Origin: Hyphomicrobiales bacterium
Lineage (GTDB): Bacteria; Pseudomonadota; Alphaproteobacteria; Rhizobiales; Xanthobacteraceae
Assembly (NCBI GenBank): GCA_009377695.1
Contig: WHTP01000006.1
Coordinates: 18,699 to 82,698 of the forward strand
DNA length: 64,000 nucleotides
Direction: 5' to 3'
This document shows positions 1 to 8,985 of this stretch, piece by piece (within the stretch, counting starts at the first letter, position 1; every line of letters begins with the position of its first letter). Both the position numbers and the translations under genes were made by a program. The notes beneath the pieces were generated by a model. The model did not search any database and was not told the DNA's origin. It worked only from the letters and a program-made list of their open reading frames with translations.

Positions 1-2
1 AT

Positions 3-95
3 TGGGTGATCGCGGCCACCGTCTCGGCGTCGTTACTGGTTGCAATGGAGATCGCGAAGCTGTTCTTACGCCGACTGCGGCCGGTACCGGCCTGA
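3..95 (+). CDS. C-terminal end of a probable P-type cation-transporting ATPase (partial)
   Basis: The window opens inside a reading frame that gives 30 residues and then stops. It starts WVIAATVSAS, continues with a hydrophobic stretch, then EIAKLFLRR and a short basic tail. Tryptophan, a last hydrophobic helix and an E-x-x-K-x-x-x-R tail are typical of the end of the C-terminal membrane domain of P-type cation ATPases. The rest of the gene lies before the window. The assignment rests on this short tail alone, so it is tentative. Confidence 0.45.
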   Translation, partial: WVIAATVSASLLVAMEIAKLFLRRLRPVPA

Positions 96-139
96 AGCGA
101 ATCCATTGCGATAGGCGAGCGCGCGATGGAACTCGTCGG

Positions 140-340
140 TGCCGACGTGACCGGCACCTGCAAAGGCTATTTTGCCAAGACGACACCGGCGATACGCGCC
201 GATCCGAGCTTCGACCACGGTGCGTTGGTGTACCTTGTCGATACCGACGGGCAATATATCGGCTTCTTCCCGCCCGGTACCCCGGCCGAACGCATAGTGG
301 AGGTGCTTCGGCCGAAACTCGCCGCCCCGACGCGGATGTC
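140..340 (+). pseudogene. SCO1/SenC fragment, a truncated duplicate of the downstream SCO gene
   Basis: Bases about 140-340 closely match about 2107-2300 inside the intact SCO gene; over the best-matching 169 bases I count 12 differences. The translation contains FAKTTPAIRADPSFDHG as in the intact copy, including the copper-ligand histidine. The N-terminal two thirds, with the CxxxC copper site, are missing. A short frame could start at 126, but it would lack the copper cysteines, so this is best read as a remnant left by duplication or recombination between the ATPase tail and the MBL gene. Confidence 0.75.
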
Positions 341-430
341 AGTGGCCCATGCAACCTCAATAGAAGTCATTGGCGCAAATTTCCCATGAGCGGAACGGGG
401 CTGGCGCCGCGCGTATTTGCCCGACACTTC

Positions 431-472
431 TTAGTACCCAAGTCCTGGTTATTAGTACGCAAGTCCTGGTTA
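431..472. repeat. Two-unit 21-bp tandem repeat
   Basis: Units 431-451 and 452-472 are identical except at one base (C at 438, G at 459). They lie between the SCO fragment and the start of the metallo-beta-lactamase-fold gene, in the region that should hold that gene's promoter. No function can be assigned. Confidence 0.8.
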
Positions 473-551
473 TTTGCCCTGGACAAACATAGTGCGCAGG
501 GACCAGTCTTTGCGAACGTTCTTTTGTCATCCCGTCGCCTGGGAGGCTGAT

Positions 552-1655
552 ATGATCGATTTCAAGCGACGTGAATTCCTGAAAGCGTCAGCGGCTATTG
601 CCGCAGCGTCGGCAGCGGGTGGTTTCTCCTGCATCGAGATTGCGAGCGCGGCACCGATCTCTCCGCCGGTCGTTGATCGGGTTGCACTGCGCGTGCTCGT
701 GGATGGTGCGAACAATCTGTTCCTGCGCCCTGGCGAAGTAAACGGCGTCAAGATCGAGCCGCCCCCGCGCGGCCAAGATTATCGTCGCACCCTCCATAAC
801 CAGTGGGGCCTGTCGCTGTATCTCGTATCGAGCGTCCGGAACGAGCAACACACAGTGATGGTTGATTTCGGCTATACGCCCGAGGCCGTGATCAACAACA
901 TGGAACTCGTTCGTGCCGACCCGAAGAAGATCGAAGCGCTGATCGTTAGCCACGGTCACTTCGATCATTACGGCGGCTTGATCGGGCTACTGGAAAAGTA
1001 TCGTAGCATGCTGCCTGCTGACCTCACCCTCTATGCCGGCGGCGAGGACAATTTTTGCCGTCGGCTCTCCGGACCGCCAGGCAATCTGACCGAGTTCGGT
1101 GCGCTCGACCGGCGCGAGCTAGCCGCGCGCAACGTCAAGACCGTGCTAGCGGAGAATCCCGTTGTCGTCGGCCATGCGTTCACTACCGGAAAAATCAAGC
1201 GCACCAGCAAAGAGATGGTGCTGCCCAACACCCGCGTCGAGTTCGCCATGAAAGACGGACTCGGCTGCAATGCGGGCCACTATACGCCCGCGGAACTGCA
1301 GGGAAAGATCGTGCCGGACGAGCATCTGCACGAACACGCGACCTGCTTCAATGTGAAGGACCGTGGGCTTGTGGTCATCAGTTCCTGTGGCCACGTCGGC
1401 ATCGTCAATTCGGCGCGGCAGGCGCAGGAAGTCTCCGGCGTGCAAAAGGTGCACGCACTGGTAGGCGGATTCCACCTTGGTCCGGCGCAGCCTGCCTACC
1501 TCAATCAAGTGATCGGCGAGATCAAGGCGCTCAACCCGGACGTGATCGTGCCGATGCATTGCAGCGGCGAGAACTTCATCCGCGCCGTGCGCGAGAGCAT
1601 GCCGGACAAGCTCTTGGTCTCCTACACCGGCGCGCGCGTGACCTTCGGCGCGTAA
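552..1655 (+). CDS. Tat-exported MBL-fold metallo-hydrolase (COG1237-like)
   Basis: 367 residues. The chosen ATG gives MIDFKRREFLKASAA, a twin-arginine signal (RRxFLK) followed by an alanine-rich hydrophobic stretch, so the protein should be exported folded to the periplasm. Upstream in-frame starts would bury this signal. The metallo-beta-lactamase motif SHGHFDH is at H134/H136/D138/H139. Later SSCGHVG and GGFHLG segments and a final MHCSGE segment match the COG1237 branch (annotated as dihydropterin-aminobenzene phosphate synthase-like). The substrate is unknown. It is 21 bp upstream of a SCO-family gene in the same direction and may be cotranscribed with it. Confidence 0.85.
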   Translation: MIDFKRREFLKASAAIAAASAAGGFSCIEIASAAPISPPVVDRVALRVLVDGANNLFLRPGEVNGVKIEPPPRGQDYRRTLHNQWGLSLYLVSSVRNEQHTVMVDFGYTPEAVINNMELVRADPKKIEALIVSHGHFDHYGGLIGLLEKYRSMLPADLTLYAGGEDNFCRRLSGPPGNLTEFGALDRRELAARNVKTVLAENPVVVGHAFTTGKIKRTSKEMVLPNTRVEFAMKDGLGCNAGHYTPAELQGKIVPDEHLHEHATCFNVKDRGLVVISSCGHVGIVNSARQAQEVSGVQKVHALVGGFHLGPAQPAYLNQVIGEIKALNPDVIVPMHCSGENFIRAVRESMPDKLLVSYTGARVTFGA

Positions 1656-1676
1656 CGCGTTCCAGCAGGCGGCGCA

Positions 1677-2306
1677 ATGAGCAAGCTCCTGCTTTCGGCC
1701 TTTGTCGGCGGCATTTTGGTCAGTGCCGCCGGATGGCTGTTGTGGCCTGTGCCCAGGGAACAGGAGCGAACTGCCGCCGAGCTGATGGACGTGGTCATGT
1801 GGGGAAGGGAGCCGATCGGCGGTCCCTTTACGTTGATCGACCACAATGGTCAGCGGCGCACCGACGCCGGCTTTCGGGGCAAGCTGCTCCTGATCTATTT
1901 TGGATTCACGTTTTGCTCCGATAGCTGCCCGACCGATCTCCAGGCGATTGCCGGCGCGGTCGACAAGCTCGGGCCGTTGGGCGAGGCCGTGCAGCCGTTA
2001 TTCATCACCGTTAATCCGGAGCTGGACACGCCGGAGCAGTTGAAATCCTACGTCGCGTTGTTCCATCCTCGGATGATTGGGTTGACCGGAGATCGAAAAC
2101 AAATCCGCGACGTGACCCGCGCCTACAAAGTCTATTTCGCCAAGACGACGCCGGCGATACGCGCCGATCCGAGTTTCGATCACGGTGCTTTGGTGTACCT
2201 TGTCGATATCGACGGGCAATATATCGGCTTCTTTCCGCCCGGTACCCCGGCCCACCGCATGGTGGAGGTGCTTCGACCGAAACTCGCCGCCCTGACGCAA
2301 CCATAA
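1677..2306 (+). CDS. SCO1/SenC family copper-binding protein
   Basis: 209 residues with an N-terminal membrane anchor (about residues 5-23) and a thioredoxin-like domain exposed to the periplasm. Copper ligands are visible: C80 and C84 in FCSDSCP, and H169 in PSFDHGA. SCO proteins help deliver copper to the CuA site of cytochrome c oxidase or act as periplasmic thiol-disulphide proteins. The 209-residue length is normal. A truncated near-copy of its 3' third lies at 140-340, with the MBL-fold gene between them. Confidence 0.9.
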   Translation: MSKLLLSAFVGGILVSAAGWLLWPVPREQERTAAELMDVVMWGREPIGGPFTLIDHNGQRRTDAGFRGKLLLIYFGFTFCSDSCPTDLQAIAGAVDKLGPLGEAVQPLFITVNPELDTPEQLKSYVALFHPRMIGLTGDRKQIRDVTRAYKVYFAKTTPAIRADPSFDHGALVYLVDIDGQYIGFFPPGTPAHRMVEVLRPKLAALTQP

Positions 2307-2425
2307 AAGGTCCAAGAATTTGCGACGTCCACTCCGGGTCAAAGCGGAAAGTCTCGAACTGAGAAATGCCTTCCGGTTTGCCAATGCGGGCTCCGACGTC
2401 TGCGTTAATGAGTAGCCCGCCGGCG

Positions 2426-3913
2426 CTATCGCCGCCCAGTCGTTTTCGCGATCTCGTCCGCCCACTTCTCCTCGACCGCCTTGCGGCGGTCGGGGCTGGC
2501 GGATGCCACCTCCGGAAACTCGTGCCGCCAGGACCATGGTCGGCACGCGTTCACGATGGCGCGGGTGCTCTCCCACGGCGGCTCGCGCAGCATCGGATCG
2601 AGCGGCGTCGACCAGGCGCGCTTGATGGTTTCGATATCGACCACCGGGTCGCAGCGCGTCGACATCGCCCAGATCACGTCGTCGAGGTTGGTCGGGTCGA
2701 TGTCGCTGTCGACCACGATGATCCAGCGCCCGGCGTAGTTGCCGGAGTGGCAACCCGCGACCAGCATGCCGGCCTGCTGCGCATGGCCGGGATGCATCTG
2801 CTCGACAGACACCACCACGAACATGCGGATGGCGCCGGCTTCGTGGCACCACACGCCCTTCACGCCGGAGAGCCCTGCGCTTTCGATCTCGTCCCAGATC
2901 ATGCCGGACTGCACGATGCATTTGGCGAACGAAACATCCGTGGGCGGCCGCATCGGCGACGCCATCGTGAGGATCGGATCGTTGCGGTGATAGACGCGGC
3001 GCACGCGCACCACAGGCTCGTCGCGCACGTGGCTCGCGTAGTAGCCGGTGAACTCGCCGAACGGGCCTTCCGCACGCGTCTCGTCGGGGCGAAACTCGCC
3101 CTCGAGCACGATCTCGGCGTTCGCCGGCATTGGCAGCCCGTAGAGCTCGCTCGCAACCGTCTCGTAGGGACGGCCGCGATGGCCGCCGGCATAGGCGTAT
3201 TCGGTGGTGCCGTGCTTGATCTCATGGCTGCCGGCGAGAAACAGCACGGGGTCGAGGCCGCAGCAGATCAGCACCGGGCACGGCTTCCCTTGCTTAAAAT
3301 ATTTCTCGCGGATCAGCCGGCCATGCTTGCCAGGCGACATCCAGACGCCGGCGTTGTGCTTGTCATGCGCCACCGTGCGATAGGTGCCGAGATTGACCCA
3401 GCCGGTGTCAGGGTCCTGCATGATCACCACGCAGTAGGTGCCGATGTATCGGCCGCCATCCTTCTCATGGACCATCGGCACCGGAAACTTGAACAGATCG
3501 ACGGCGTCGTCGCGGTCGATATTTTCGAGGATCGGCCCGCGCGCCACCGCCACCGGCGGGATCAGTTGGAAGCTGCTCTTCATCCGGTCGCGATAAGCCT
3601 TCACGATCGTGGTCGGATCATCGCTGTCGGGAAAGCCGAACGAATAGGCGACACGCCGGCAGGAATTGTGCAGGCCCGAAACGATGCGCATCCCCGGTGG
3701 ATAGTCCTTGACCTTATCGAACAGCACCGCCGGCGAGCGGCCCGGATTGGAATGCGCGAAAATCTCCGCCAGCACGCCGATCTCGATATTCCAGTCGGCG
3801 CCGTCGATGCGCGCGAGTTGGCCGATGCGGTCGGCATAATCGATGATATCGCGCACGTCCGGCTGTCGCTCGTTTGATCGAGGCCGGTCTTTGGTGACGT
3901 CCGGGTTCAGCAT
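2426..3913 (-). CDS. UbiD-family decarboxylase
   Basis: 495 residues from ATG at 3913. The UbiD signature EGEF-RPDETRAEGPFGEFTGYY spans residues about 271-292, the region that in this family carries residues acting on the prenylated-FMN substrate complex. UbiD enzymes reversibly decarboxylate aromatic or alpha,beta-unsaturated acids and need prFMN made by a UbiX flavin prenyltransferase. No ubiX and no UbiD partner subunit is adjacent, so this looks like a stand-alone catabolic member rather than the ubiquinone enzyme. It is flanked by a SCO gene (convergent) and a low-information intergenic stretch. Confidence 0.88.
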   Translation of the reverse strand: MLNPDVTKDRPRSNERQPDVRDIIDYADRIGQLARIDGADWNIEIGVLAEIFAHSNPGRSPAVLFDKVKDYPPGMRIVSGLHNSCRRVAYSFGFPDSDDPTTIVKAYRDRMKSSFQLIPPVAVARGPILENIDRDDAVDLFKFPVPMVHEKDGGRYIGTYCVVIMQDPDTGWVNLGTYRTVAHDKHNAGVWMSPGKHGRLIREKYFKQGKPCPVLICCGLDPVLFLAGSHEIKHGTTEYAYAGGHRGRPYETVASELYGLPMPANAEIVLEGEFRPDETRAEGPFGEFTGYYASHVRDEPVVRVRRVYHRNDPILTMASPMRPPTDVSFAKCIVQSGMIWDEIESAGLSGVKGVWCHEAGAIRMFVVVSVEQMHPGHAQQAGMLVAGCHSGNYAGRWIIVVDSDIDPTNLDDVIWAMSTRCDPVVDIETIKRAWSTPLDPMLREPPWESTRAIVNACRPWSWRHEFPEVASASPDRRKAVEEKWADEIAKTTGRR

Positions 3914-4268
3914 GTTTTTGTCTCTTGCTTATCCATCGTGGTGACGCACTGCGGAGCATAGCACGCTAGGGCAATGTGTGCGCCCGCGCCGGGACGGAGA
4001 CGTGGTGGCTCGCAGGTCGAGCGCATCCTCGATATCTCGTTCGTGGAGCGCGCACTAAGAATTGCGGCCGCAAACCCGCGCGGAATGTGATGGTGCTCGT
4101 TGCCTGCGCTGCCACGGCAAGAAGCCTCAGAAACGCCGGCGCGATTCCCGATCTGCGGGAGCTTGGTCAGAACGAAAAGCAGCTCAAATGCAAAGCACCG
4201 CGGCCGGACCTCAGTGGGTCGCGCGCCGCGGTGCTGCAAAGGCGTCCTTATTGGCAGCGGCCTGACAT
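3914..4268. other. 355-bp intergenic stretch without a supportable gene
   Basis: Several short frames exist on both strands but none has a convincing ribosome site, domain or codon pattern. The only structure seen is the inverted repeat at 4194-4235. The segment next to 3913 should contain the promoter of the UbiD-family gene. Confidence 0.5.
4194..4235 (-). terminator. Putative hairpin downstream of the DUF3551 gene
   Basis: AGCACCGCGGC (4194-4204) is perfectly repeated in inverse at 4225-4235, leaving a 20-base loop. Read on the minus strand it lies just after the DUF3551 stop codon. It is followed by only a modest T-containing run, so termination is plausible but not certain. Confidence 0.35.
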
Positions 4269-4511
4269 TCAGCGCCGCAGCCTCGGACCCTGGTACCACG
4301 GGTTCGGCTGGCAAGAGCCGCCGGCCCCGCTAGCCGTGTCGAGGCATTGCTGCATCGAGTAGTACGAACAATCCCACATGCCCGGGCCGGCCACTCCGTC
4401 GCGCAGGCAGTAAGGCCGCGTGGGATTCCCCGGGAACTGTGCACTGGCGGTCTCAACATTGACCGTCACGATCGAGATCGCGGCGGCCAGGCTCGCAAGA
4501 ATCAGGCGCAT
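4269..4511 (-). CDS. Small secreted DUF3551-family protein
   Basis: 80 residues from the ATG at 4511 (MRLILASLAAAISIV). The hydrophobic signal peptide ends near ASA-Q. The mature part has four cysteines in the pattern YCLRDG...CSYYSMQQC...GGSCQPNP, characteristic of DUF3551, a family abundant in Bradyrhizobium and relatives. An upstream in-frame ATG at 4535 would add eight polar residues before the signal and is less likely. Function unknown; the cysteines suggest a disulphide-stabilised periplasmic protein. Confidence 0.8.
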   Translation of the reverse strand: MRLILASLAAAISIVTVNVETASAQFPGNPTRPYCLRDGVAGPGMWDCSYYSMQQCLDTASGAGGSCQPNPWYQGPRLRR

Positions 4512-4648
4512 GTCGTCCTCTACGGTCGGGTTCACATCATCAGCAATCGCGCCGCGTTAGTTTCTCCGGAGCGAACTTGGTTCAATCCGGTTGACGTTCT
4601 GCAGGACGATTGTTGAGCACCTGTCTACGTGCGCCCTCCAAGGCAGGC

Positions 4649-4664
4649 TGTGATGCTCGTCACA
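4649..4664. promoter_or_regulatory. CRP/FNR-family operator-like palindrome
   Basis: TGTGA-TGCTCG-TCACA is an exact match to the TGTGA-N6-TCACA consensus of CRP-type regulators. It lies between the divergent DUF3551 gene and the small frame/MFS gene. A TTGACA hexamer follows at 4675-4680, but no good -10 was found behind it. Which gene is controlled is not known. Confidence 0.5.
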
Positions 4665-4730
4665 TTTTGCGCCGTTGACAAGATCGCAGGCTTGCAACAA
4701 TGAGCTAGGGTTGCGGAATGATTTTCAGCT

Positions 4731-4904
4731 ATGACGAACTTGTCATCACATTGCGTGTATTCGGGCCTCGTGCTGTTCGGCTGCTTGATCGGCATGGAGC
4801 GCACGTTCCACGATCGCCCGGCCGCTTTCTTTACGCATGTCCCGGTCTCCTCTGCGATGCTGCCGCAGGCGGGCGAGTTCCGCATCTCCCCGACGGGCAA
4901 TTGA
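4731..4904 (+). CDS. Possible small protein upstream of the MFS gene
   Basis: 57 codons, starting MTNLSSHCVYSGLVLFGCLIGM and ending 6 bp before the MFS start codon. It has a short hydrophobic segment near the N-terminus but no clear Shine-Dalgarno sequence and no recognised domain. The close spacing to the MFS gene would suit a leader peptide or translationally coupled partner, but chance is also possible. Confidence 0.25.
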   Translation: MTNLSSHCVYSGLVLFGCLIGMERTFHDRPAAFFTHVPVSSAMLPQAGEFRISPTGN

Positions 4905-4910
4905 CATCAG

Positions 4911-6101
4911 ATGCCTTCAAAAACGCGTTGGGGTGCCGTCTTCGTTCTGGTTCTCGCCGGCGTCATCACGGCGTTTCAGATCGGGAAAGCGGCGATCGCG
5001 GTTCCGGTTCTGCAGCGCGAGCTCACCCTTACGTTGGTGGCCGCATCGTGGATTGTCGGAGCGTATGGCCTGATTGGCGCCGTCGCCGGCTTGCCGGCCG
5101 GTATTCTCAGCTCATTGCTTAGCGCCCACGTCACCCTGATCGCAGGCCTTACGGTTGCCGGCATCGGCAGCCTCGCCGGCGCATTCGCGGACAGCGGCGC
5201 CATATTGATCGCAACGCGCGTGCTGGAAGGTTGCGGATCGCTCGCTGCTTCGCTTGCGGTCCCACGACTGCTGCGCGCCGTTACGGCGCCGAAAGATCTC
5301 GAGCCCGTGCTGGCTGTGTTTGCCGCGCATCTGCCGTTCGGATCGGTGGTCATGATGCTCGCCGGGCCATACGCGATGACGTTCGGCTGGCAGGCGCTCT
5401 GGCTCATCAACGGCGCGATCGTGCTCGGATACGCCCTGGTGGTCGCCCGCATGCAGTTCGATGAAACCGCAACCACACAAGCCGCAGCGCCGTCCGTGCT
5501 GAGCAATCTCGGCGCGGTGCTGGGCGCTCCGGGGCCGGTGTTGTTGGCGCTGGCGTTCGGCACTTACACCTTTCAATACCTGGCGCTGGCGGGACTGCTG
5601 CCGGCGTTGCTGGTTGACCGCATGGGACTGTCGATCGCGGCAGCGGGAACGGTGAGCGCGATCGCCGTCGCCGCCAACGCGGTCGGTAACATGTCGGCGG
5701 GGGCGCTGTTGCGGTTCGGCGTGCCGGTCTGGAGCATCATGGCCGGTGCGTTTACCTTCGTCGGATTGGCCGCGGTTGGAATTTTCTCCAGCGCCGCGCC
5801 GGTTATGCTGGTTGCAATCCTGGCCGCCGCGAGCCTTGGGCTCACCGGCCTCGTTCCGGGATCGATCTATGCGGCAGCGCCGCGGCTTGCCCCGACCTCG
5901 GCGGTGCTCGCCATCGCGCTTGGCCTGATCAATCAGGTGACCAATCTCGGAAACCTCGCCGGTCCCACCTCGATGGCATTCACCGTGCAGGCGCTGGGCT
6001 GGAGCGGCGCGCCCTTGCTGTTCGCCGGCGTGGCGATCGCAGGCGTAACGATCGCGCTGCTGCTTCGCGCCGTCCTGCGACGCGCGAGTCACTCCGGCTG
6101 A
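4911..6101 (+). CDS. MFS transporter
   Basis: 396 residues, almost entirely hydrophobic, with about 12 predicted helices. The first helices are followed by VPVLQRELTLTLVAASWIVGAYGL, resembling the helix 1-2 region of MFS drug/metabolite exporters. Substrate cannot be inferred. The 3' end overlaps the convergent Bug receptor gene by 13 bases. A CRP/FNR-like site lies about 250 bp upstream. Confidence 0.85.
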   Translation: MPSKTRWGAVFVLVLAGVITAFQIGKAAIAVPVLQRELTLTLVAASWIVGAYGLIGAVAGLPAGILSSLLSAHVTLIAGLTVAGIGSLAGAFADSGAILIATRVLEGCGSLAASLAVPRLLRAVTAPKDLEPVLAVFAAHLPFGSVVMMLAGPYAMTFGWQALWLINGAIVLGYALVVARMQFDETATTQAAAPSVLSNLGAVLGAPGPVLLALAFGTYTFQYLALAGLLPALLVDRMGLSIAAAGTVSAIAVAANAVGNMSAGALLRFGVPVWSIMAGAFTFVGLAAVGIFSSAAPVMLVAILAAASLGLTGLVPGSIYAAAPRLAPTSAVLAIALGLINQVTNLGNLAGPTSMAFTVQALGWSGAPLLFAGVAIAGVTIALLLRAVLRRASHSG

Positions 6102-7072
6102 ATACCAACTTCCTTGATCAGGCCGGTCCACTTCACGAGCTCGGACTTGACGTAGGCATCGAATTCCTTCGGCCCGGTGTAGAAGACCTCGACGCCGACG
6201 TTGAGCATCCGCTGCTTCACTTCCGGCTTCGAGAGCATCGTCTGCAATTCGCCGGAGATGCGCTCCGCGATCGGCGCCGGCAGACCGGCCGGCGCGAACA
6301 AGCCGGCCCAGGCCAACAAATCGAAATCCGGCATCACGGTCTCATGCAGCGTCGGCACGTCCGGCAACGTGCTGCTGCGCTCCTTGGTGAGCACGGCGAG
6401 CGGACGGATCTTCTGCGTCTTGAGCTGCGGCAGCGCCGTGCCGAAGTCCGGCACCATCAGCGGAACATGTCCCGCGATCAGGTCCGTCATCGCCGTCGGA
6501 TTGCTGCGGTAGGGCACGCGGCTGATGTCGATCTTGGTCCGCTGCTTGAGCGCCTCGCCTGCAATGTGACCGGTGCTGTTGCCATGCGCGAAACTAAGCT
6601 TGCCAGGTTTGGCTTTGGCATAAGCGACGAGCCCCTGCATCGACTTGATCGGCAGGTTTGGGTTGACCGCGATCAGGGAGGGAAAGCTGCCGATCCGCGC
6701 CACCGGCGTGAAATCCTTGATCGGATCGTAGGGCACAACCTTGAACAGGCCGGGCGCGGCGGAATGAGTGGAATTGGTGGTGATCAGAAGCGTGTAGCCG
6801 TCGGGCGCCGCCTTCGCCACGGCGCTCGCCGCCAGCATGCCGCCCGCACCAGCGCGATTCTCAACGACGAACGGCTGGCCGAGAGTCTCCTGGAGATGCG
6901 CTGCGATCGAGCGCGCCGTCGCGTCGGTGACGCTGCCGGCCGCGAACGGCGTGACGATGGTAACGGGGCGGGTGGGATAGTTTTGCGCGTCGGCGCGTGA
7001 AATCAATGCAGCGAACATTGCGAAGACCGCGAATGCGCCGATCCCGGACCTACAAATAGATTTCTGCATCAT
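6089..7072 (-). CDS. Tripartite tricarboxylate transporter (Bug/TctC) substrate-binding protein
   Basis: 327 residues. A signal peptide ending ADA-QNYPTRPV is followed by the family opening RPVTIVTPFAAGSVTDATAR and VVENRAGAGGMLAA, the ligand-binding start typical of Bug proteins. No tctA/tctB membrane genes are adjacent, so it is an orphan receptor of the kind expanded in Burkholderiales and Rhizobiales. Ligand unknown, probably a carboxylate. The 3' end overlaps the MFS gene convergently. Confidence 0.9.
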   Translation of the reverse strand: MMQKSICRSGIGAFAVFAMFAALISRADAQNYPTRPVTIVTPFAAGSVTDATARSIAAHLQETLGQPFVVENRAGAGGMLAASAVAKAAPDGYTLLITTNSTHSAAPGLFKVVPYDPIKDFTPVARIGSFPSLIAVNPNLPIKSMQGLVAYAKAKPGKLSFAHGNSTGHIAGEALKQRTKIDISRVPYRSNPTAMTDLIAGHVPLMVPDFGTALPQLKTQKIRPLAVLTKERSSTLPDVPTLHETVMPDFDLLAWAGLFAPAGLPAPIAERISGELQTMLSKPEVKQRMLNVGVEVFYTGPKEFDAYVKSELVKWTGLIKEVGIQPE

Positions 7073-7146
7073 TGATCAACCTCCCCGCTCGCCGGCGTTA
7101 GCTCCCGGCGTAACAATAGCAACCGCTCCGCAATGCGGAAGCGCAA

Positions 7147-8541
7147 CTACATCGCCTTGACGATGCTCTCGGTCATCTTCTTGGCGTCGCCGAGCAGCAT
7201 CATGGTGTTGTCGCGATAGAACAGCGGGTTGTCGATGCCGGCATAGCCGGATGCCAGCGAGCGCTTGACGAACATCACGGTGCCGGCCTTCCATACCTGC
7301 AACACCGGCATGCCATAGATCGGCGATGACTTGTCCTCTTCGGCGGCGGGGTTGGTGACGTCGTTCGCACCGATAACGAAGGCGACGTCGGCCTGCGCAA
7401 ATTCGGAATTGATGTCCTCGAGCTCGAACACCTCGTCGTAGGGCACGTTGGCTTCCGCGAGCAGCACGTTCATATGACCGGGCATGCGGCCGGCGACCGG
7501 ATGGATGGCGTATTTGACCTCGACGCCTTCCTTCTTGAGGTGGTCAGCCATCTCTCGGAGCGCGTGCTGCGCCTGCGCCACCGCCATGCCGTAGCCCGGC
7601 ACGATGATCACCTTGGACGCGTTCTTCATAATGTAGGCGGCATCTTCCGCCGAGCCGATCTTCACCGGCCGCTGCTCCGCCGCGCCGACGGCCGCCGCCA
7701 CCTCGCCGCCGAAACCGCCGAGGATCACCGAAATGAAGCTGCGGTTCATGCCCTTGCACATGATGTAGGACAGGATCGCGCCCGAGGAGCCGACCAACGC
7801 GCCGGTGATGATCAACGCGGAATTGCCAAGTGTGAAGCCGATGCCAGCCGCCGCCCAGCCCGAATACGAGTTGAGCATCGAGATCACGACCGGCATGTCG
7901 GCGCCGCCGATCGGGATGATGATCAGAACGCCAAACACGAAGGACGCGAGCGCCAGCAGCCAGAACGCGATGTAGCTTTCGGTGCGCGCGAACCAAATGA
8001 CCAGCAGCACGATCGCGAGTGCGAGCGTGATATTGATGACGTGGCGCGCAGTCAGCAGGATCGGCGCGCCGCTCATGCGGCCGGAGAGCTTCAGGAATGC
8101 GATGACAGAGCCGGTGAAGGTGACGGCGCCGATGGCGGTACCGAGCGACATCTCGACCAGGCTTCCGGTGTGGATATGGCCAACCAAGCCGATGCCGAAA
8201 GCGGCGGGCGCGTAGAGCGCGCCGGCCGCGACCAGCACGGCCGCCATGCCGACCAGCGAATGGAACGCCGCGACCAGTTCCGGCATCGACGTCATCGGCA
8301 CGCGCCGCGCGATCACCGCACCGATGCTGCCGCCGATGCCGACGCCGAGCCCGACCAGGACCCAGGCACCGATGCCGGCGGGCGGATGCGACGCCAGCGT
8401 GGTGCCGATCGCGATCGCCATGCCGAGCATGCCGAACAGATTGCCCTGGCGGCTGGTCACCGGGCTCGACAGCCCGCGCAGCGCCAGGATGAACAGGACG
8501 CCGGCGACGAGATAGAGCAGCGCAGTGATGTTGGCCGTCAT
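7147..8541 (-). CDS. pntB: NAD(P) transhydrogenase subunit beta
   Basis: 464 residues. The N-terminal half holds about eight to nine membrane helices (domain II). The C-terminal NADP-binding domain III includes VIIVPGYGMAVAQAQHALREM and AIHPVAGRMPGHMNVLLAEANVPYDE. With PntA it couples proton entry to NADP+ reduction by NADH. Last gene of the minus-strand set pntA1-pntA2-pntB, with 10-11 bp gaps. Confidence 0.97.
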   Translation of the reverse strand: MTANITALLYLVAGVLFILALRGLSSPVTSRQGNLFGMLGMAIAIGTTLASHPPAGIGAWVLVGLGVGIGGSIGAVIARRVPMTSMPELVAAFHSLVGMAAVLVAAGALYAPAAFGIGLVGHIHTGSLVEMSLGTAIGAVTFTGSVIAFLKLSGRMSGAPILLTARHVINITLALAIVLLVIWFARTESYIAFWLLALASFVFGVLIIIPIGGADMPVVISMLNSYSGWAAAGIGFTLGNSALIITGALVGSSGAILSYIMCKGMNRSFISVILGGFGGEVAAAVGAAEQRPVKIGSAEDAAYIMKNASKVIIVPGYGMAVAQAQHALREMADHLKKEGVEVKYAIHPVAGRMPGHMNVLLAEANVPYDEVFELEDINSEFAQADVAFVIGANDVTNPAAEEDKSSPIYGMPVLQVWKAGTVMFVKRSLASGYAGIDNPLFYRDNTMMLLGDAKKMTESIVKAM

Positions 8542-8551
8542 CGGCGCGTCC

Positions 8552-8974
8552 CTATTTCTTTTTCTTTTGGTACATGGCGAGCATGCGTTGCGTCACCAGG
8601 AAGCCGCCGAAGATGTTGATCGAGGCGAAGACGAGCGCAATGAAGCCGAGCGCGCGCGCCCAGAATGGTCCGGAGTCGTTTGCGACCAGCGCCACCCCGA
8701 CTGCCAGCAACGCGCCAACCACGATCACCGACGAGATCGCGTTGGTGACCGACATCAGCGGTGTGTGCAGCGCGGGCGTCACCGACCACACCACGTAGTA
8801 TCCGACGAACACCGCCATCACGAAGATGGAGAGCTGGAACACGAAGGGATCGATGGCGTCGGCGCCGACCGCCTGCATGGCACCTCCGGTCGCGACCTTG
8901 ATGATATCAAGCTGCGCAATTACGACATCGCCGGCTGCCGCTTTTGCGAGGCCGGCGGGTACGATCATCGGCAT
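8552..8974 (-). CDS. pntA2: NAD(P) transhydrogenase alpha subunit, membrane part
   Basis: 140 residues from ATG at 8974, which is preceded by a strong GAGGAG ribosome site; the longer frame up to 9073 runs antiparallel through pntA1 and lacks one. It contains the helices that form the C-terminal membrane segment of single-chain PntA ([17 protein letters not shown], then [19 protein letters not shown]). The split of PntA into two chains is normal in alphaproteobacteria. Confidence 0.95.
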   Translation of the reverse strand: MPMIVPAGLAKAAAGDVVIAQLDIIKVATGGAMQAVGADAIDPFVFQLSIFVMAVFVGYYVVWSVTPALHTPLMSVTNAISSVIVVGALLAVGVALVANDSGPFWARALGFIALVFASINIFGGFLVTQRMLAMYQKKKK

Positions 8975-8985
8975 AATGGAACTCC

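Noticed and set aside
2366..3877. 503-codon open frame antisense to the UbiD-family gene
   Set aside because: The sense strand carries the UbiD signature; the antisense product is Arg/His/Asp-rich and featureless.
4675..4710. TTGACA at 4675 as a sigma-70 promoter
   Set aside because: No acceptable -10 hexamer at 16-18 bases, so it is only noted with the CRP/FNR-like site.
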